Below are positions 45,972 through 57,900 of a stretch of 64,000 nucleotides of DNA, piece by piece. The notes under the pieces are model-generated. The model did no database searches. It saw only the letters and a program-made list of their open reading frames with translations, and was not told the origin of the DNA. The position numbers and the translations under genes are program-made. This DNA comes from Fasciola hepatica (lineage: Eukaryota > Platyhelminthes > Trematoda > Plagiorchiida > Fasciolidae), in the NCBI GenBank assembly GCA_948099385.1, contig CANUEZ040000159.1, positions 4,296,501-4,360,500 of the forward strand, read 5' to 3'. The stretch's first letter is position 1; the number at the start of each line of letters is the position of its first letter.

Positions 45972-46829
45972 TGTTTTGTACTCCCAGCATACCTACTTGT
46001 CATATACGACCCATGCCCCCGGACATCACTGTTGCAACCAAATGACTGGTATGGTTGATCCAATTTAACAGAGGCTTGTCACATGCAATCCACTTTTCGG
46101 TAGGGGAGTGGAGGCTGTGGTCGTCCTTCAAAAGCAGTCTGGCCCTCTCTTGCAGATAGACATCGCGCCGGGATGAAACTAAAATAATGAGGGGATCTCC
46201 CTCGAGGCGTCATACGCTGGATGACAAAAGATGTGTATTGCTCTACATCCCTAGTTAAAGAGGCCCAGTGCTACTACCACGTGTCTTGGGTATACACCCA
46301 GTCAAAACTTTAGCCCCGAAGCATGCCCAACCTTCCCTGTCAATGAACCATTCCACACAAAGATGCTGTTCTGCAATGCAGAATGCTAATTAAGAGGCTG
46401 TTCGATAAAAAATACCATGCGAACCAAGCAGCCAAAGCCCCATGGAGATACCTTGATTGTATTCGAATAACCTTCCAAACACTGGTATCTTTACTGCCGG
46501 AGCATGAAAGATACCCTCCTATAACATCCTCTGTGGGAGCTTGGCTACCTTAAGCACATATTCGCCGATTTTTTCAATAGTCTTACGTGATCTTACTAGC
46601 TAATTTAACCTTTTGTGTCAGGTTGAACATACTTTACTTCAAACCACAGATGTCCCGGGGCATCGGTCTCATAACGGCTTTATCATCCGATAAGGCACCG
46701 CTCCCATAAGTTTAGTGCTCTTCATTACTCTCTGCCATATCGCATCCGTACTTACCCAACCACTTGTCTAATGGACCCATTAGATCGACGAGGTCACTCT
46801 TCATCTTTTTTCCTCCCTCCGTTGACCGT
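45972..46829. other. No gene recognised
   Basis: I see no ORF, repeat or RNA structure here. Confidence 0.4.
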
Positions 46830-49390
46830 TGATCTTCAGCCGGGACATAATCAGACTGCGCTTCTTAATCTCTTTTCCCTTTCTAGTGATCCTTGATGAC
46901 GGTCAACCACTTCGGGCACGAAACTCACCCTCTCCTGGGCAAGTACACCTGGATAACATCGCTACACTGCCTTTTATCGCTCGTTGTTCCCACTGGTATT
47001 GACGTCCAACATCTCACAACCTGACCAAATGATCTCGCAAGATGCACCTTTATGGTTGCTGCTCTACCCCCTGTAATATTATCAATGATCGCTTTTGACG
47101 TTTCCGACCGCGCGGGGTACGGTTGGATCCCTCGCTTTGGCCCGCGCACATCGGGGGTGCAGTCCGTTTGCAACTATGTGTGAGCTCGAGTAGGTAGGTG
47201 GATCACACCTGCTGTGCTCACTTCAAAGTATATTTCAGGTTCGGAGTCCCAACCACAGTAAGCCCCATTAGTTAGCATTGCCTGTGGATTGTATTCCCTA
47301 ACTCTCCTCGTCCTACCGCATCCAATATTGTGGGATGCAGGTTGCTTGCTCCTACCATTCATGGGCCGCCACGGTAAGCTCACCTTTAGTTTGTACCCAC
47401 TCTTATCACTTTCAATTTTTGTCATCTCACCACTGTAAGCACACCTACCCACTCCTTCCTTGATCCTGTCGACTGCCTCCGCGTCATCTCTCGATGCATG
47501 ATGCCACTACCGTCCTATCCAACTTACTCTGTCCAAGCCTGTCAATATTTTCCTTTCCACCCACGCTGCCGTGGCTGGTCCCTAACCTCTGTCCACTTGG
47601 TACCACCCTATGCTCATAAGGCTCACTGATCGCACTCTTATACCCCACCGACTACAGTTCTGCCAAATCCATTTGTCCTACCTTCTCATGCCTAGTGCCA
47701 TTTCGAAACTGTCCCACCCGCATCCATGGCCACTGCCCAAATCAGAACTCGCCTTTCCAATCTTTGCTTCTTCTGCAGTTACTTTTATTATCTAACCCCC
47801 ACCACAATGTATATCCTTGCTCGACTCCGCGGTTCCTCCGTAGACTCTTCCATTACGCAGTACCGCAGCCAGCATTCTCCGATCCCGTTCTCTTAAAAAA
47901 TTGCCCGAAGGCCCTAGGTTCTCTAGTTCCATTACTCCAAGTTCAACGTGCATACACATCTCGCGCCTTTTTTTCTACCACTGGTTCACCTGTCCCGGTG
48001 CTTCTCTCTTCTCAGCTTTCTTCGTGCATCGCCCGGAGTAGAAGAAGCTATGTCTCATCGGTAGGTACTCTCATCCACTGCTTTCTCTGTGTGCCTTTCA
48101 GTTTGGTTTGCTTTTTCAAGTTCCACCTAATGTAAAAACAGTGGTACGTTATGATCCTGACCTACGGTTTCATACCTTTTGACGTACTATTACCCGATTC
48201 CTCTCACTTACCTACTTATTCCTACCATACGCTGTTCGTCGTCACAGCTGCTGCATCTTTGCACCGCAGTTAGTTTCACCTCCCAAGCATCTTCCTCCAC
48301 AGATAGTCTACACACCTCTGGCTGCTTCCAATCTATATTCACTCTACGCTCCCAGGCCACGTCTATCGCAATCTACTTCCCGCCGAATAATGAGTCCACT
48401 AATTATTAATTCTACCATTCTCGAGCGCCATCACATTGAGCACCTGTATTAGTCAGATTATTAGATCCACTCTTAACTGTTTTTTCGACAACTTCCTTCA
48501 TCTTTTCTCGTTTGTGCACTCCTCATCACAGCTATCATCCATTCTGTGCTTGCAGTCTTTCCTTCCTCTTCGTTGATCCACCGTGTTCACCTGTCTTGAA
48601 GGAAGTTCATCAGGATATTCCCAAGTTAAATCTATACTTTTCGACCTGACTCTACCTCCCTTCCGATCAATGATGTTTTCATCTCCTAGTACCCCGTTGC
48701 TCTTTGCTCATGCTCTTCTTGCATGTACGTACATACGCATTCGCTTAGAATCCTTCAGTTCTTCGCCGACTACTTACCTTGCTGACCACCATGATATGCG
48801 TCCATTCTCTCTATATCTATGCCTCACATCCGTCATATTCGATCCCTCAAAATCATTTTCGCCATCTGACCCATCATTTACTTCTTGCAATGTTAGCCCC
48901 CCGTGTTTTAATGAGTTGTATGCACTTTTCATCAGACATTTACCACAGTTTAGCAATACTTCATTGCTATCTAATCCCTTGCAAAGCGTCTCACCTTCTT
49001 CTCCGCCGTTTCTTGCTACAGCAGATTCTTATGCTGATTTTTAGCCCCTCTCGGGTAAATCCGTCAGCTTTTACATGTCTTCTCTTGGACCAGTCAGATG
49101 TTTCTTTTTGATCTTTACTCTCCAAGTCACCGGGCATCCATCAGAATACGCCCTAGGTTTTATGTAATCTCCTTCCATTAGTCTCCGGCGAGCATACACC
49201 TACCACGTAATTATCCCCCTTTAGTCTCTCTTCTGGCGCTACCTACCTACTTGTGTCGTGCATATTTCTGTTTTCACAAATTTTGTCTGTCGATTTCATA
49301 GCTCGCGAAAATTTGATCGTGCTTCTGGCATGCCTCGGGCTTCTCCGAAATAAACCATCATTATTAGTAGTAGCATTGTTATTATCTCAA
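46830..49390 (+). mobile_element. Pyrimidine-rich dispersed repeat, copy 3
   Basis: It matches copy 2 at the start (cagactgcgcttct, 46851) and in an inner block (tttggcccgcgcacatcggg, 47128-47147; ttgcaactatgtg). At the 3' end a hairpin ctcgg/ccgaa around gcttct (49334-49349) precedes AAATAAACC and an ATT/AGT-rich tail. Many overlapping plus frames (for example 47695-48135 and 48583-49044) are Ser/Leu/Phe/His-rich and differ from those in copy 2, so they are composition artefacts. Probably a LINE 3' UTR. Confidence 0.62.
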
Positions 49391-51651
49391 ACTCCCTTCT
49401 TCAGTCACTTCACTCCGAAATGCACAATTCTTAAACTGGGTATTATTTCACGTGGCCTTAGTTTCCCCAAATTCAGTAACGTCTACTATTTTCTCCCTCA
49501 GTCGTTTTCACTTTATGACACATACATCTTTGACCCATGTCTCAGCTTCTCCTTCCACTTGCCTTATTAGTTGCTATGCATGTTGCTTGTAAACATTCGG
49601 CAAGTCCTAGTCGAAAAGCGCCAAAAATTCATCACTGTTGAAATAATAGCTCACCTCTGTCGTATTCCTCGCCCTTGATCTGAGAAACTGCGTGTCCCTT
49701 GCCATCATCATCTTCTAGTGACGGAGCTGAACGACTTCTGGTTCTAGTTTATGACTTTCCACATTCTGGTGGTCCAACAAAGTATTCCAGGCCCTTCGTG
49801 CGGAGCTAACCTGAACCTTCCCGGTGCCACTACGAAAAACTTACAACTGGCAACTGGCTGTTCCAAAATAAAGTGGATCACAAAGAAGTTATGGGAAAGT
49901 CAAACCGTAGGTCTGAAAAGGCGAATGCCTTCTTTGATAGCATAGATTGCCATAACGAAAAATTTACCCAATATGCCTCAGCAATGTCGTCAACTTTTTA
50001 TTCTCTAACGTTTCTAGCTAAAAGTTCTCACAATTTTATGGCTGTGTAGCACGGAGAGCTTCGCAGATGTCTATTGTTGCAGCCAAAACGTCAGTCATGT
50101 TCCGAGAAAAATCGAGTGTGCGGATTATCTTCCGCACTACTTAATGGCAACTTTCCTCCCATGTGGATAGCGACGAAGAGGCTTAGAGTGAAGCGTAGTC
50201 CGATAAAAGCCCATTGATAGAAAATGAAATTGATCCAAAATTCCACTTTACCGTCACCGGATCATGGTATTATCTGCAAATATACTGTATCTTTTACCAA
50301 GAGTTCTAATTGATATCCAGCTGTCGTTTTAAAGCGATAAATAACACAACAATAACAGCAGAACACTACTTAAAAAAGGAAACCAAAGAGATACCTGCTT
50401 GGAAGTCTAGCCAAGGGGGAACTTTCTGCACGCTTTTTCAAGTCAATCGAACATTTATACAAAAAAACAGCCAAAAGCAACTTTAGGTGACCAAGGGCTA
50501 TAAGGCATCACTTCCTGAGCAATCAAACGAAATCGGAGACAGAAACTAAGCCTTAGCGGAACAGCTCAAGCTTAAAAGCCCATTTTGCTAGCGAAAAAAC
50601 GGCCGAGCCTGTGGCAGAACAAAAGTGTTCCTCAACAACGGGGTGAAATAACATCGCCAAGACAGAAAAGGTACCAAAGCAAAGGAGGCATCAGGAAAAA
50701 TTATATAAATACTCCCGTTCATAAGCTTTGGTATAGATATGAAATTTGGGGAAAACATCGAGTAGGAATTATCAATCACACATAGGTTGCGCATTACCTA
50801 TTATCGAGATCACCAGAGCCTTTCAAGTCCGCTGATTTTAGTCAGCATCTCCTTATAATCAACAAGTGGTTCGTTAACAAATATTCTTAAGTTCAATTTA
50901 AACGTGTTTTTCGCAGTCTGCATTGACTCCCTCGCTTCTACCAATACTCAGTGATCTTAAATACTACCTCAGAAGAGGGTATCTTCCCAAATTTACCTTA
51001 GGGGTTTCGTACTTTTACACCGTGACGTTGATATTCATTCATCAATTATGCTTCGTTTTCTGATCTAAATTTTGCTTCTTCCTAATAAATACCTCTTTAT
51101 TTCATGCCATATTGGACTGAAAACTTTCGGTGCATTTTCCATGTAACCACCAAGGAGTAGTGTGAAATGATAGCTTTCCATATTTTGCTTAGGTTGACAA
51201 TTCTCCTCCAAGAGTATATTCAACTATACCTGATTTTCCAGTCGTCAGCATCAATTTCGGATGCTTTATATAAGTACCAAGCATGTTAATTGGTTCCGGT
51301 TTCATGTTAAAGAAGTGAAAGTCATTCTTTGATGAAAAATCTATCGGGCGATAACCAATTTGCAAATACGGACGACGGGTAGTTTTGTAGTGAATTTATC
51401 CGACTTATTTCACAACGTCATTTGATCCCACTGTATAAATTGAAAGTACACACGAGACTTGAAAAATGAAATCATACTGCGCGGCTTATGGTAAATAAAT
51501 GCCGAAAGGCTGTATCACCAACAAAAATCCCACGTAAAGATATGAGCAAGATTCGTGAATTATTGGACCCCAAACTCTTGTAGAAGGAGTATCCTTAGAA
51601 TTCAAGGAAAGATATAGAAAACTCCGGAATCTGCCATATAACCCGTGACGA
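49391..51651. other. No gene recognised; AT-rich
   Basis: Small frames on both strands (for example 50585-50785 plus and 50588-50794 minus) overlap each other and show no motif. The stretch ends at the outer edge of the inverted repeat. Confidence 0.45.
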
Positions 51652-52199
51652 GTAAGGTCAATTATATAAAACCTCAAAGGGAATATTATTTTGTGAAATA
51701 GGTTAGAGCTTTTAGCTACAAGATGCAAATCATCGTGAATGTGTTTGGGGACGGATGGTTATAACAACTAAGCAAATATCGTCGGCAGTACGCCTACATC
51801 CACCGCTGAAAGACAAAATGCCATTGACATACATCAAGAAATTGAACGAATCAGTGGCGATAGACACCTAATCCCTGTGTATTGTTATACAATCCGGGGA
51901 ATCCCTATGTCCCGCATCCTGCTGACTTGCTGTGACTTCAGTCGAATAAACCACCTCATGCAAAGGAAGTAACGCTAGCAGAACGGCACGGCAAAATATG
52001 GCCGCAAGAAAAGTATTCAGCTGCAATGTTATGGAAGAGGGTGTCGTGAATATCTGCCTCAATAGAAGTCTGTCACAGGGGGCTTGAAGCTGAAGGAATT
52101 ATGAGGCGAGGGATCCACTCCCGATAATTGATAGAAGTGCAGCAAACGGCCTACAAAATAGGAGAATCGGTACGGAGATGCTTCCTTGTAATGGTGGAC

Positions 52200-52420
52200 A
52201 TTTTCATTGGCTGGCTGCCCTTTGGTCTCCACCCTTCACGCACAAACCTCAAGTCATCAGACCAACCTGCAATCGGAACCATCAGACTCAAGTTTCACCG
52301 TTGCTAGAGCTCATCAGTAGTGCAATACTTCCGCAAGGGTACCGTGTCTCTGTTTGAGCCATTGGGCACTCCCGGCTGTCATAGAGGACAACTTTTAAGC
52401 GAGCTTACTTTGGTGATTCG
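52200..52420 (-). mobile_element. SINE-like unit, head decayed
   Basis: The minus strand reads actactgatgagctctagca, then a body with gattgcaggttggtctgatg and gaggtttgtgcgtgaagggt. These match the plus-strand unit at 52432-52640 at about 80 percent. The tRNA-like head is degraded: a trace of the A box, no good B box. Confidence 0.6.
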
Positions 52421-52431
52421 GAGCAGCCTGG

Positions 52432-52640
52432 ATGAGAACGGAATGGCGCAGTGGTAACACACACGCCCTCTAAGTGAAAGGGTCCGGGTTCAAACCCTGG
52501 GTGTTGCAGAGGATATGCACCACTGATGAGCTCTAACAATAGTGGAGCTCGAGTCTGATGATTCCGAGTGCAGGTTGGTCGGACGGTTTGAGGTTTGTGC
52601 GTGAAAGGTGGAGTCCGAAGGACAGTCAGCCAAAGGAAAG
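52432..52640 (+). mobile_element. SINE-like unit with tRNA-derived head
   Basis: A tRNA-like head (about 52436-52508) has a good A box and B box with a potential T-arm (ccggg-ttcaaac-cctgg). A body of about 130 bp follows (caccactgatgagctctaac to gtgcgtgaaaggtggag). Four copies exist in the window (two per inverted repeat arm), so this is a repeat rather than a single tRNA gene. The acceptor stem does not pair well, which also argues against a functional tRNA. Confidence 0.65.
52444..52497 (+). promoter_or_regulatory. RNA polymerase III internal promoter (A and B box)
   Basis: A box TGGCGCAGTGG (52444-52454) matches the TRGCNNAGYNGG pattern. B box GGTTCAAACCC (52487-52497) matches GGTTCRANNCC. 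Spacing is 32 bp, within the normal range. Confidence 0.7.
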
Positions 52641-52869
52641 TTCAGCATTCACACATGCTTATAGCAACTAAGTGCGCGACTAGTGACATATCAGATGGAC
52701 TTTAGTGAGAACCAAATGGGATATTATGCGCGGGAATATCCGACCGTGTCTCCTGGAGGACGTCGATGTTGCATGTTGATGTTCTTAGAAGGTGATATCC
52801 GCGTGCGATTTTTAATCGCATCCCTGTGCTAGCGAACGGCTTGAAGTACATTTTTCACCATGAATGTTC

Positions 52870-53205
52870 CGATGATCAACTGAAGCCCTGTGTTTCTATC
52901 ATCAAAGTTACCTCTCTTAGGCTCTTTACCATAACCCTTTCTTTTCCACGGCCCACTCTGTCAATTGAATGAGTACGGCATTTCTGGGCTTCCATGGAGG
53001 GCACTGGCCAGGGTAGTCGCCTAAACTACATAGTCCGTATAATTCAGGGACACCAGTAGTTGGGTACAAGTGCTGAAGTTAGTGTGCTGTTATCCTCGGG
53101 CCAAAATATGATTAGATGACCTTGCTGTAGCTCGTGTGCGACTAGTGGCTATGCTATATGGAATTGTAGACACATTTTAAAGACTTTCTGGCATTTCCGT
53201 TGTGT
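52870..53205. other. No gene recognised
   Basis: This links the left inverted repeat arm to the gypsy remnant. It may contain the decayed 5' part of that gypsy element. Confidence 0.4.
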
Positions 53206-53690
53206 TTTCTTGATTGCGGAGTTTTGGAAAGACCTACTCCGATTTCATTTGCCGTACCGCTTTGACCTCCCAGTTGGCTTTAGCAGCAAAAGCCTTGTGG
53301 ACCGAGTTACCGATATGTCTATGAACGTGATTTCTTTGACTCCAGCTCGGATAGCACAATTCTGCTCAAAACCATCGATTCCACGTTTTCCGTGGCTCCT
53401 TAGATGCACACGCAAAGGTGGCGCCCCCTTTGTCCATGCTATCTACGGTAACCAGTTCGGTAGGTCCCCAAGTTGTCAAGTCGGGCAGTGCTGACTTTGC
53501 CAGGGCTCGTCTGCCGTAACCCAAAAATGTCCAAATCACTCGAGCTGAATTCGAACACATGCTCGAATTGTGTGTTATTCATAAGCCACCGCTCGTCTTT
53601 TTATCACAATGGTAAGCTCTTATTGGCTTTTCCTCCCATACCGTATTCATCTGATGCAGCCTTCTGCAGGTCTGCCCAGATGCACTAAGG
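53206..53690 (+). pseudogene. Gypsy protease-RT junction remnant
   Basis: The first frame reads DRVTDMSMNVISLTPARIA (about 53300), resembling the post-protease linker of CsRn1-type elements. Near 53485, in another frame, SADFARARLPYPKNVQITRA leads into EFEHMLELCVIHKPP, the conserved segment just before the RT core (normally ARARRL...F-x-x-M-x-x-LGI-I-x-P-S). The RT catalytic core does not follow: 53620-53720 goes almost directly to RNase H, a deletion of several hundred bp. Confidence 0.6.
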
Positions 53691-53699
53691 AAGGTCCCA

Positions 53700-53985
53700 A
53701 TGATTTACTAAAAATGTTAGCACTGACTTCAAGGCAGTTAAAGAAGCATTGTTTTCTGCCACTGTGCTAGTTAATTTCGATGCTGAAGTTCAAATGAATA
53801 TAGCCATTGATGGCTTTGACATAGAAAACAGCAGCCTGCCCATGCAGTGCTTCACCTCACAATGGAAACCACTGGCATTTTTGCCCCGTTGTCTTCCCCA
53901 GCTGAAACTGAGCACTAAATACGTACAATTCTCGATTGTGGTCGGGCAGCACGCGTGGAGGAATGATCGGTTTGTACAACGTTAG
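53700..53985 (+). pseudogene. Gypsy RNase H remnant
   Basis: DFKAVKEALFSATVLVNF aligns with the segment before gypsy RNase H, followed by MNIAIDGFDIENSS (the TDAS-type Asp strand, with Asp kept in AIDG) and QWKPLAFLPR, the counterpart of QWxPLxFFSR. LKLSTKYVQFSI stands for the catalytic Glu segment, where the Glu is lost. Frame 53749-53985 ends in a stop shortly after. Confidence 0.65.
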
Positions 53986-55928
53986 TAAACCAGAGTAAAT
54001 ATTAACAAAGTTGCAAATGAATGATCACAAAGTTGAGGATCCGTAGTGTAAGACGGAACGGGGTCTAAATGAGGCCACCTGACACAGGATTACGTGGTAA
54101 AGGTGAACTGGTCTCGATTTCGTATACAGACAGCACTAAGGATTCAGGTGCACGTAAATATGATGGAGAACGCCTTATTTGGCACAGCAGACGAGTTAGT
54201 ACATCAAGGGAAGAATCAAACAATATTCAAAGGATGGGTCTTCTCGACCAATAAACAAATCATTTATCAATGCCAATGAATCAATTATGCTTCCACGACG
54301 AATATTACCACAGCCTGAACAAGAACGCCTGGGATATCGTGACTTTCACGTAAAAAATTAAAGTTATATGATCTTTGATGTAAGGGATACTGGAAGTTAA
54401 GGGTATTTCACCCGCGCAGCTATGTGTGGAAATGCAGCCACGAGGACGGCATTTTTCAGTACTTGTATGGGGAGACGAGGAGAAAAAAAGCAAAAAAATC
54501 TGGTCAGTAAAAATGTGGCGGCGTGACCAAGTGGTCTGGCTTTTTAATTTACCTGCGGGCATGTAACACGTTTTCAGGGGGGACGATCATTCATGTTTGT
54601 ACCCGCGGTGAAGGAGCGGTCGTCAATAAACTTAGTTAAGGAAATCTTTCAGAGTGACGATAGGTTGATGGCTTCACTGCGAGTAGTATTGCGGCATAGA
54701 TCGAGGGTATTATTGCGTTTTTAGTCCGTTCCGTAGAACAAATCGTGCAATTACAATAGGATTCTCAGATGGGTAGACATGCTGGCTGTTCGGTATGGAA
54801 ACGGATTAAGGAACATTGTGAGAGGTAGCTCCAATCAAGGGCTGTCACATTTGATTTCGAGAGGTAGGAGTCGGCAGGGCGCGTCGCTTCCACTAACCAG
54901 CCCAAGATCAGTCAGTCCGAAGTCTTGAATGTAGAATTGAGTTCAGCTTTTCCGTGGGCGACTACGGAGTATTTCTGGCCTGAAATCAATGGAGCGATTC
55001 CATCTGTGGGTTATGACAATAAAAGGCTTCAACATATAGTGAATTGTGTGTATTTATTTAGACGCGGCAAGTGTAGGGCTCCAATTTAGCGGCTGACTTT
55101 AGCTTCCTCATACAAAAACAGGACTATGAAGTCATAGGTCTAACAACCGAGGCTTGAAGGGAGTGTATTGACGGGGAAACTTATAGCCTACATAGTAAAT
55201 ATACCATTGCAAGCTGATGAATTCGCTAACTCGAGAGGGGAGCCATTTACAAGTGCTCAAAAATGTTTATGACCTATAAGTGGGCTATGATACTGTCCAA
55301 CACACTTTGTGGAGGAGAGCTTTAGGAGAGGCAGCATTTTTTACGGTCTGAGATAAAGTTAAAGTGGGCGAACAAGTTACTGGTGTGTGAATTCGGAGAA
55401 ATACTTTTAGCCGGGCTCTACTGGTTTTCTGCAGAACTGTTATATAACATTATATCCCGAAAAGTAGAGAGTTATTCGTTTTTTTGATACAAGTCTCTGA
55501 CGTAGGCATTTCACAGCCAAACCTATACATTTTCACCATGTAAACTGTTTAACTTTGACTTCCTTGTGCAGTTACCCAGCGATTCGCTCAGCGTCTTGTA
55601 GCAGGTAACGCTGTGGATGACGCACTTCCTGAAATAGGCTCTACTTCTGGTCAACCATGGACCTTGTACTTTGTAGCTTTGGCTGTGGCCCAACGGCCGG
55701 AGTAGAATTTTACTTACCCAAGCCAGATCGCGTCACTTGAACCGTGGGCCACATCCTGAGGCTTGATAATATGCCACCCAAGCTTTTCACATCCAAGCGC
55801 AGTCGTACCCACATCCTGACACCGCACAATTTTCGGCGTTTTACGTAATTTAACTGATTCTGGCTTCTAGATCACCATAATGCACCCAATAATACGGGTA
55901 CATCCGGCGCGGTGTATGAAAGTACGTG
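53986..55928. other. Gypsy interior, unreadable
   Basis: This should hold the RNase H end and the integrase zinc domain, but I could not read either. A short tRNA-like sequence near 54515 was examined and rejected. Confidence 0.4.
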
Positions 55929-55933
55929 CCCTC
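55929..55933. repeat. Target site duplication, left copy (ccctc)
   Basis: ccctc precedes TGTAACAG and recurs at 56305-56309. Confidence 0.9.
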
Positions 55934-56304
55934 TGTAACAGCCGGTCGTGGAAAATCCCCCTTTTTCCCTCGCGATTCAGTGTTTCTTTCCCAACATCAC
56001 TCATTTCCATACACTATTGACTTGTCTTTACGAACTGGTTGTTTTTCTGGACCAATTGTTGTTTGTTCGCGCCCAGAGCGCTATTTTGGCACATCCTTGC
56101 TCAGGACGCACGTGCTGTCTGCTCACACGCTGCTATTCGGTTTCTCGTTGTTGAGTCTTTGTGATCGTATTATTGAGGTTTGTATATTGTTTATGTCATT
56201 GTTTATTTTAATAATCTAGTATCGTAGAATTATCACGGATAATCGCCTTCTGATTTCGGGATCCCTTGCGAATTTGGCTACGCATTGCTCAAACGTTCGC
56301 AACA
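55934..56304 (+). mobile_element. BEL-type solo LTR
   Basis: This is a 371-bp LTR running TGTAACAG to CGCAACA, with ccctc on both sides. It shares with the two other BEL LTRs the box TAGTATCGTAG (56217-56227; 88 bp from the end versus 93-94) and GGCTACGCATTGCTCAAACG (56276-56295). Its body is otherwise different, so it is a third family. A TATA-like tgtatattg lies at 56181-56189. Solo LTRs arise by recombination between the two LTRs of a full element. Confidence 0.88.
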
Positions 56305-56309
56305 CCCTC
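56305..56309. repeat. Target site duplication, right copy (ccctc)
   Basis: This matches 55929-55933. Confidence 0.9.
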
Positions 56310-56334
56310 TACGCCCGTTTCTTTTGCCTAGTGC

Positions 56335-57360
56335 TAATGATCAAAGGTAAATAGACATACGATGACCCCGTCAGGCCACCTCCCAGATAATGCCTAGGGC
56401 CTTTCTAATATGCATATGAACCTCATCGGTCCTCGCAGCACCCACAAAGGTGGTAACCAACTTCTTACCATAGATGAACATTTCGCCCCTCAGCTGGAGA
56501 TTATTCCCAATCCCAGCATAAAAAAAGAAGCTGTGATATCTGGTTTAACGGAACGGTAGATTTAGTATTGTTTGCCCAGCTACGGTGACTGCTGACCGCT
56601 GCTTACCGTTCTGGTCACACTTGGTTGAAGAGACATTTAATATGTTGGGAAGTCACCTTCCCCCAGGATGGTTTACCATTCAGCGGCCAACAGTGCTGTT
56701 GAGCTTTATCGCCTCCAGCCCAAGGATTTGCCTACCCCTTCCGTCGAACCTAGTTGGCTTTGTGCGCCTCAAGTCATTCTTTTAGGTTTTGCTTCCCACT
56801 TGTAGACTTTATATTACAGTCGGAGCGGCTATACTATCTTTTGATCAAATCCCGCATTTACCAGGGGATTATTTTGCTGTATTTTGCGCAGGCGACGACT
56901 GCAAAGCCTCACGTGCTCAGCAGCCGGCCGCACGGGTGTACTGTTTGCAAATGCTTTCACGGCCACCTCAGTCGCGGTCGACCTGCGTTTCACTTTAACC
57001 GTCCACTTGCGCCTTCGCCTTTAAGCGCGTTGATAGAGTTAGAAAATCTCTGCAATGATTCGCCAAGGTCTGTCTAGGGCGCTCGGGCAGGGCGATTGTT
57101 TTCAACTCATTGATCGAAGCTGTAGGTATGAATATATCTATCGATCGCCTGGAGGCTGAGCACAGACTAGAGTCCAGATAGGGAGACTCGGATTAAAGAT
57201 GATACTGCATCAGTTCCGTCACCTGCCAACATGGACATCACCTCTGACTCCCAGACAGCTCAAAGCCAAGCAGTTGGGCTGCAGCAAACAACGCGATCTG
57301 GGGGACATACACTAAACAAAGCGTCTCATGGACGACTTTTGTTTTTACTCCGAGGTGGAG
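56335..57360 (+). pseudogene. Gypsy (CsRn1-like) integrase and Pol C-terminus
   Basis: Across several frames the order is MHMNLIGP (first catalytic Asp is Asn, codon 56419-56421), GGNQLLTIDEHF, EAVISGLTER, TADRCLPFWSHL (second Asp position kept), VYHSAANSAVELYR (Glu codon 56701-56703), then RVDRVRKSLQ and the C-terminal ISIDRLEAEH. The final frame (57231-57515) ends in FLLRGGVV at 57340-57365, the usual C-terminal end of this clade overlapping the polypurine tract. At least four frameshifts and one catalytic change make it inactive. It parallels the integrase at 2-1312. Confidence 0.75.
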
Positions 57361-57900
57361 TTGTTCTCATCCTCTGGCATTTTCTAAGCCCATATTGTAA
57401 TCCCCTCAAACAATTTTTGGTCAATTTAAGTATTTTATATTGCACCAACCGACCCGGCCAGTTCAGTTTGTTTAGTCTTTGTCCATTCACCTTCCACTCA
57501 GTTATTACAGTTTGACTTTCCATGTAAAACATGGGCAAGATCCACGGAAGGATCTCGGCGTAATCGTACGGGGACAATTTTGCCAGTCACTTTTTTTTCC
57601 TGCGACATGTAGATGAAGACCTAAGGGTTGATCGAAGGGGACTACGCACAACTTGGCGAACCCCCACAGGCTACAGGGGAGATTTTGGCACTAAATCATG
57701 GCGCCTAGATGGCTAGCATCACGTAGAGCTGATCAAGCCAATTGACGCGGCTTGCCTTAAAACCTCAATTATGTTAAAAGTTTGCCTGGGCAAATTTTTC
57801 CGGGGGTTAATTTGTTGGCCCGGCGTGGACTGTAGTTGAATGCCGTACTTCACGAGAAGGTAATGGTACATAAACAATTAACTGGTGCTAAACTCTAAGC
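57361..57900 (+). repeat. Candidate gypsy 3' LTR
   Basis: ccgaggtggagt at the end of pol looks like a polypurine tract and is followed by TGTTCTCATCC, a plausible LTR start (57362). No second copy exists in the window to prove it and the end is unknown. Confidence 0.35.

Larger units (their letters stand above)
51652..52869. repeat. Long inverted repeat, left arm
   Basis: The reverse complement recurs at 58707-59923 (paired positions sum to about 111575). From about 51680 to 52838 I saw no mismatch. The outermost 25 bp and innermost 40 bp differ at roughly one base in seven. No target duplication flanks the arms. A 64-aa minus frame (51868-52062) is repeated exactly as 59513-59707 plus, only because of the repeat. 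Confidence 0.93.
53206..57360 (+). mobile_element. Degenerate CsRn1-like gypsy with nested BEL solo LTR
   Basis: Protease end, RT start, RNase H and integrase occur in gypsy order on the plus strand. A complete BEL-type solo LTR is inserted just before the integrase core (55934-56304), so the gypsy is older than the BEL insertion. The catalytic RT core is deleted. The whole remnant lies between the arms of the long inverted repeat. Confidence 0.75.

Noticed and set aside
48583..49111. Overlapping 153-aa and 110-aa frames
   Set aside because: Same reason: composition-driven frames in the non-coding repeat copy 3.
52434..52510. Functional tRNA gene (good A and B boxes)
   Set aside because: Two identical copies lie in a long inverted repeat, a similar repeat body follows, and the acceptor stem pairs poorly. 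A SINE head explains it better.
54510..54575. tRNA-like sequence (ggcggcgtgaccaagtggtc)
   Set aside because: It resembles a tRNA 5' half and A box, but no B box or T-arm follows at the right distance.
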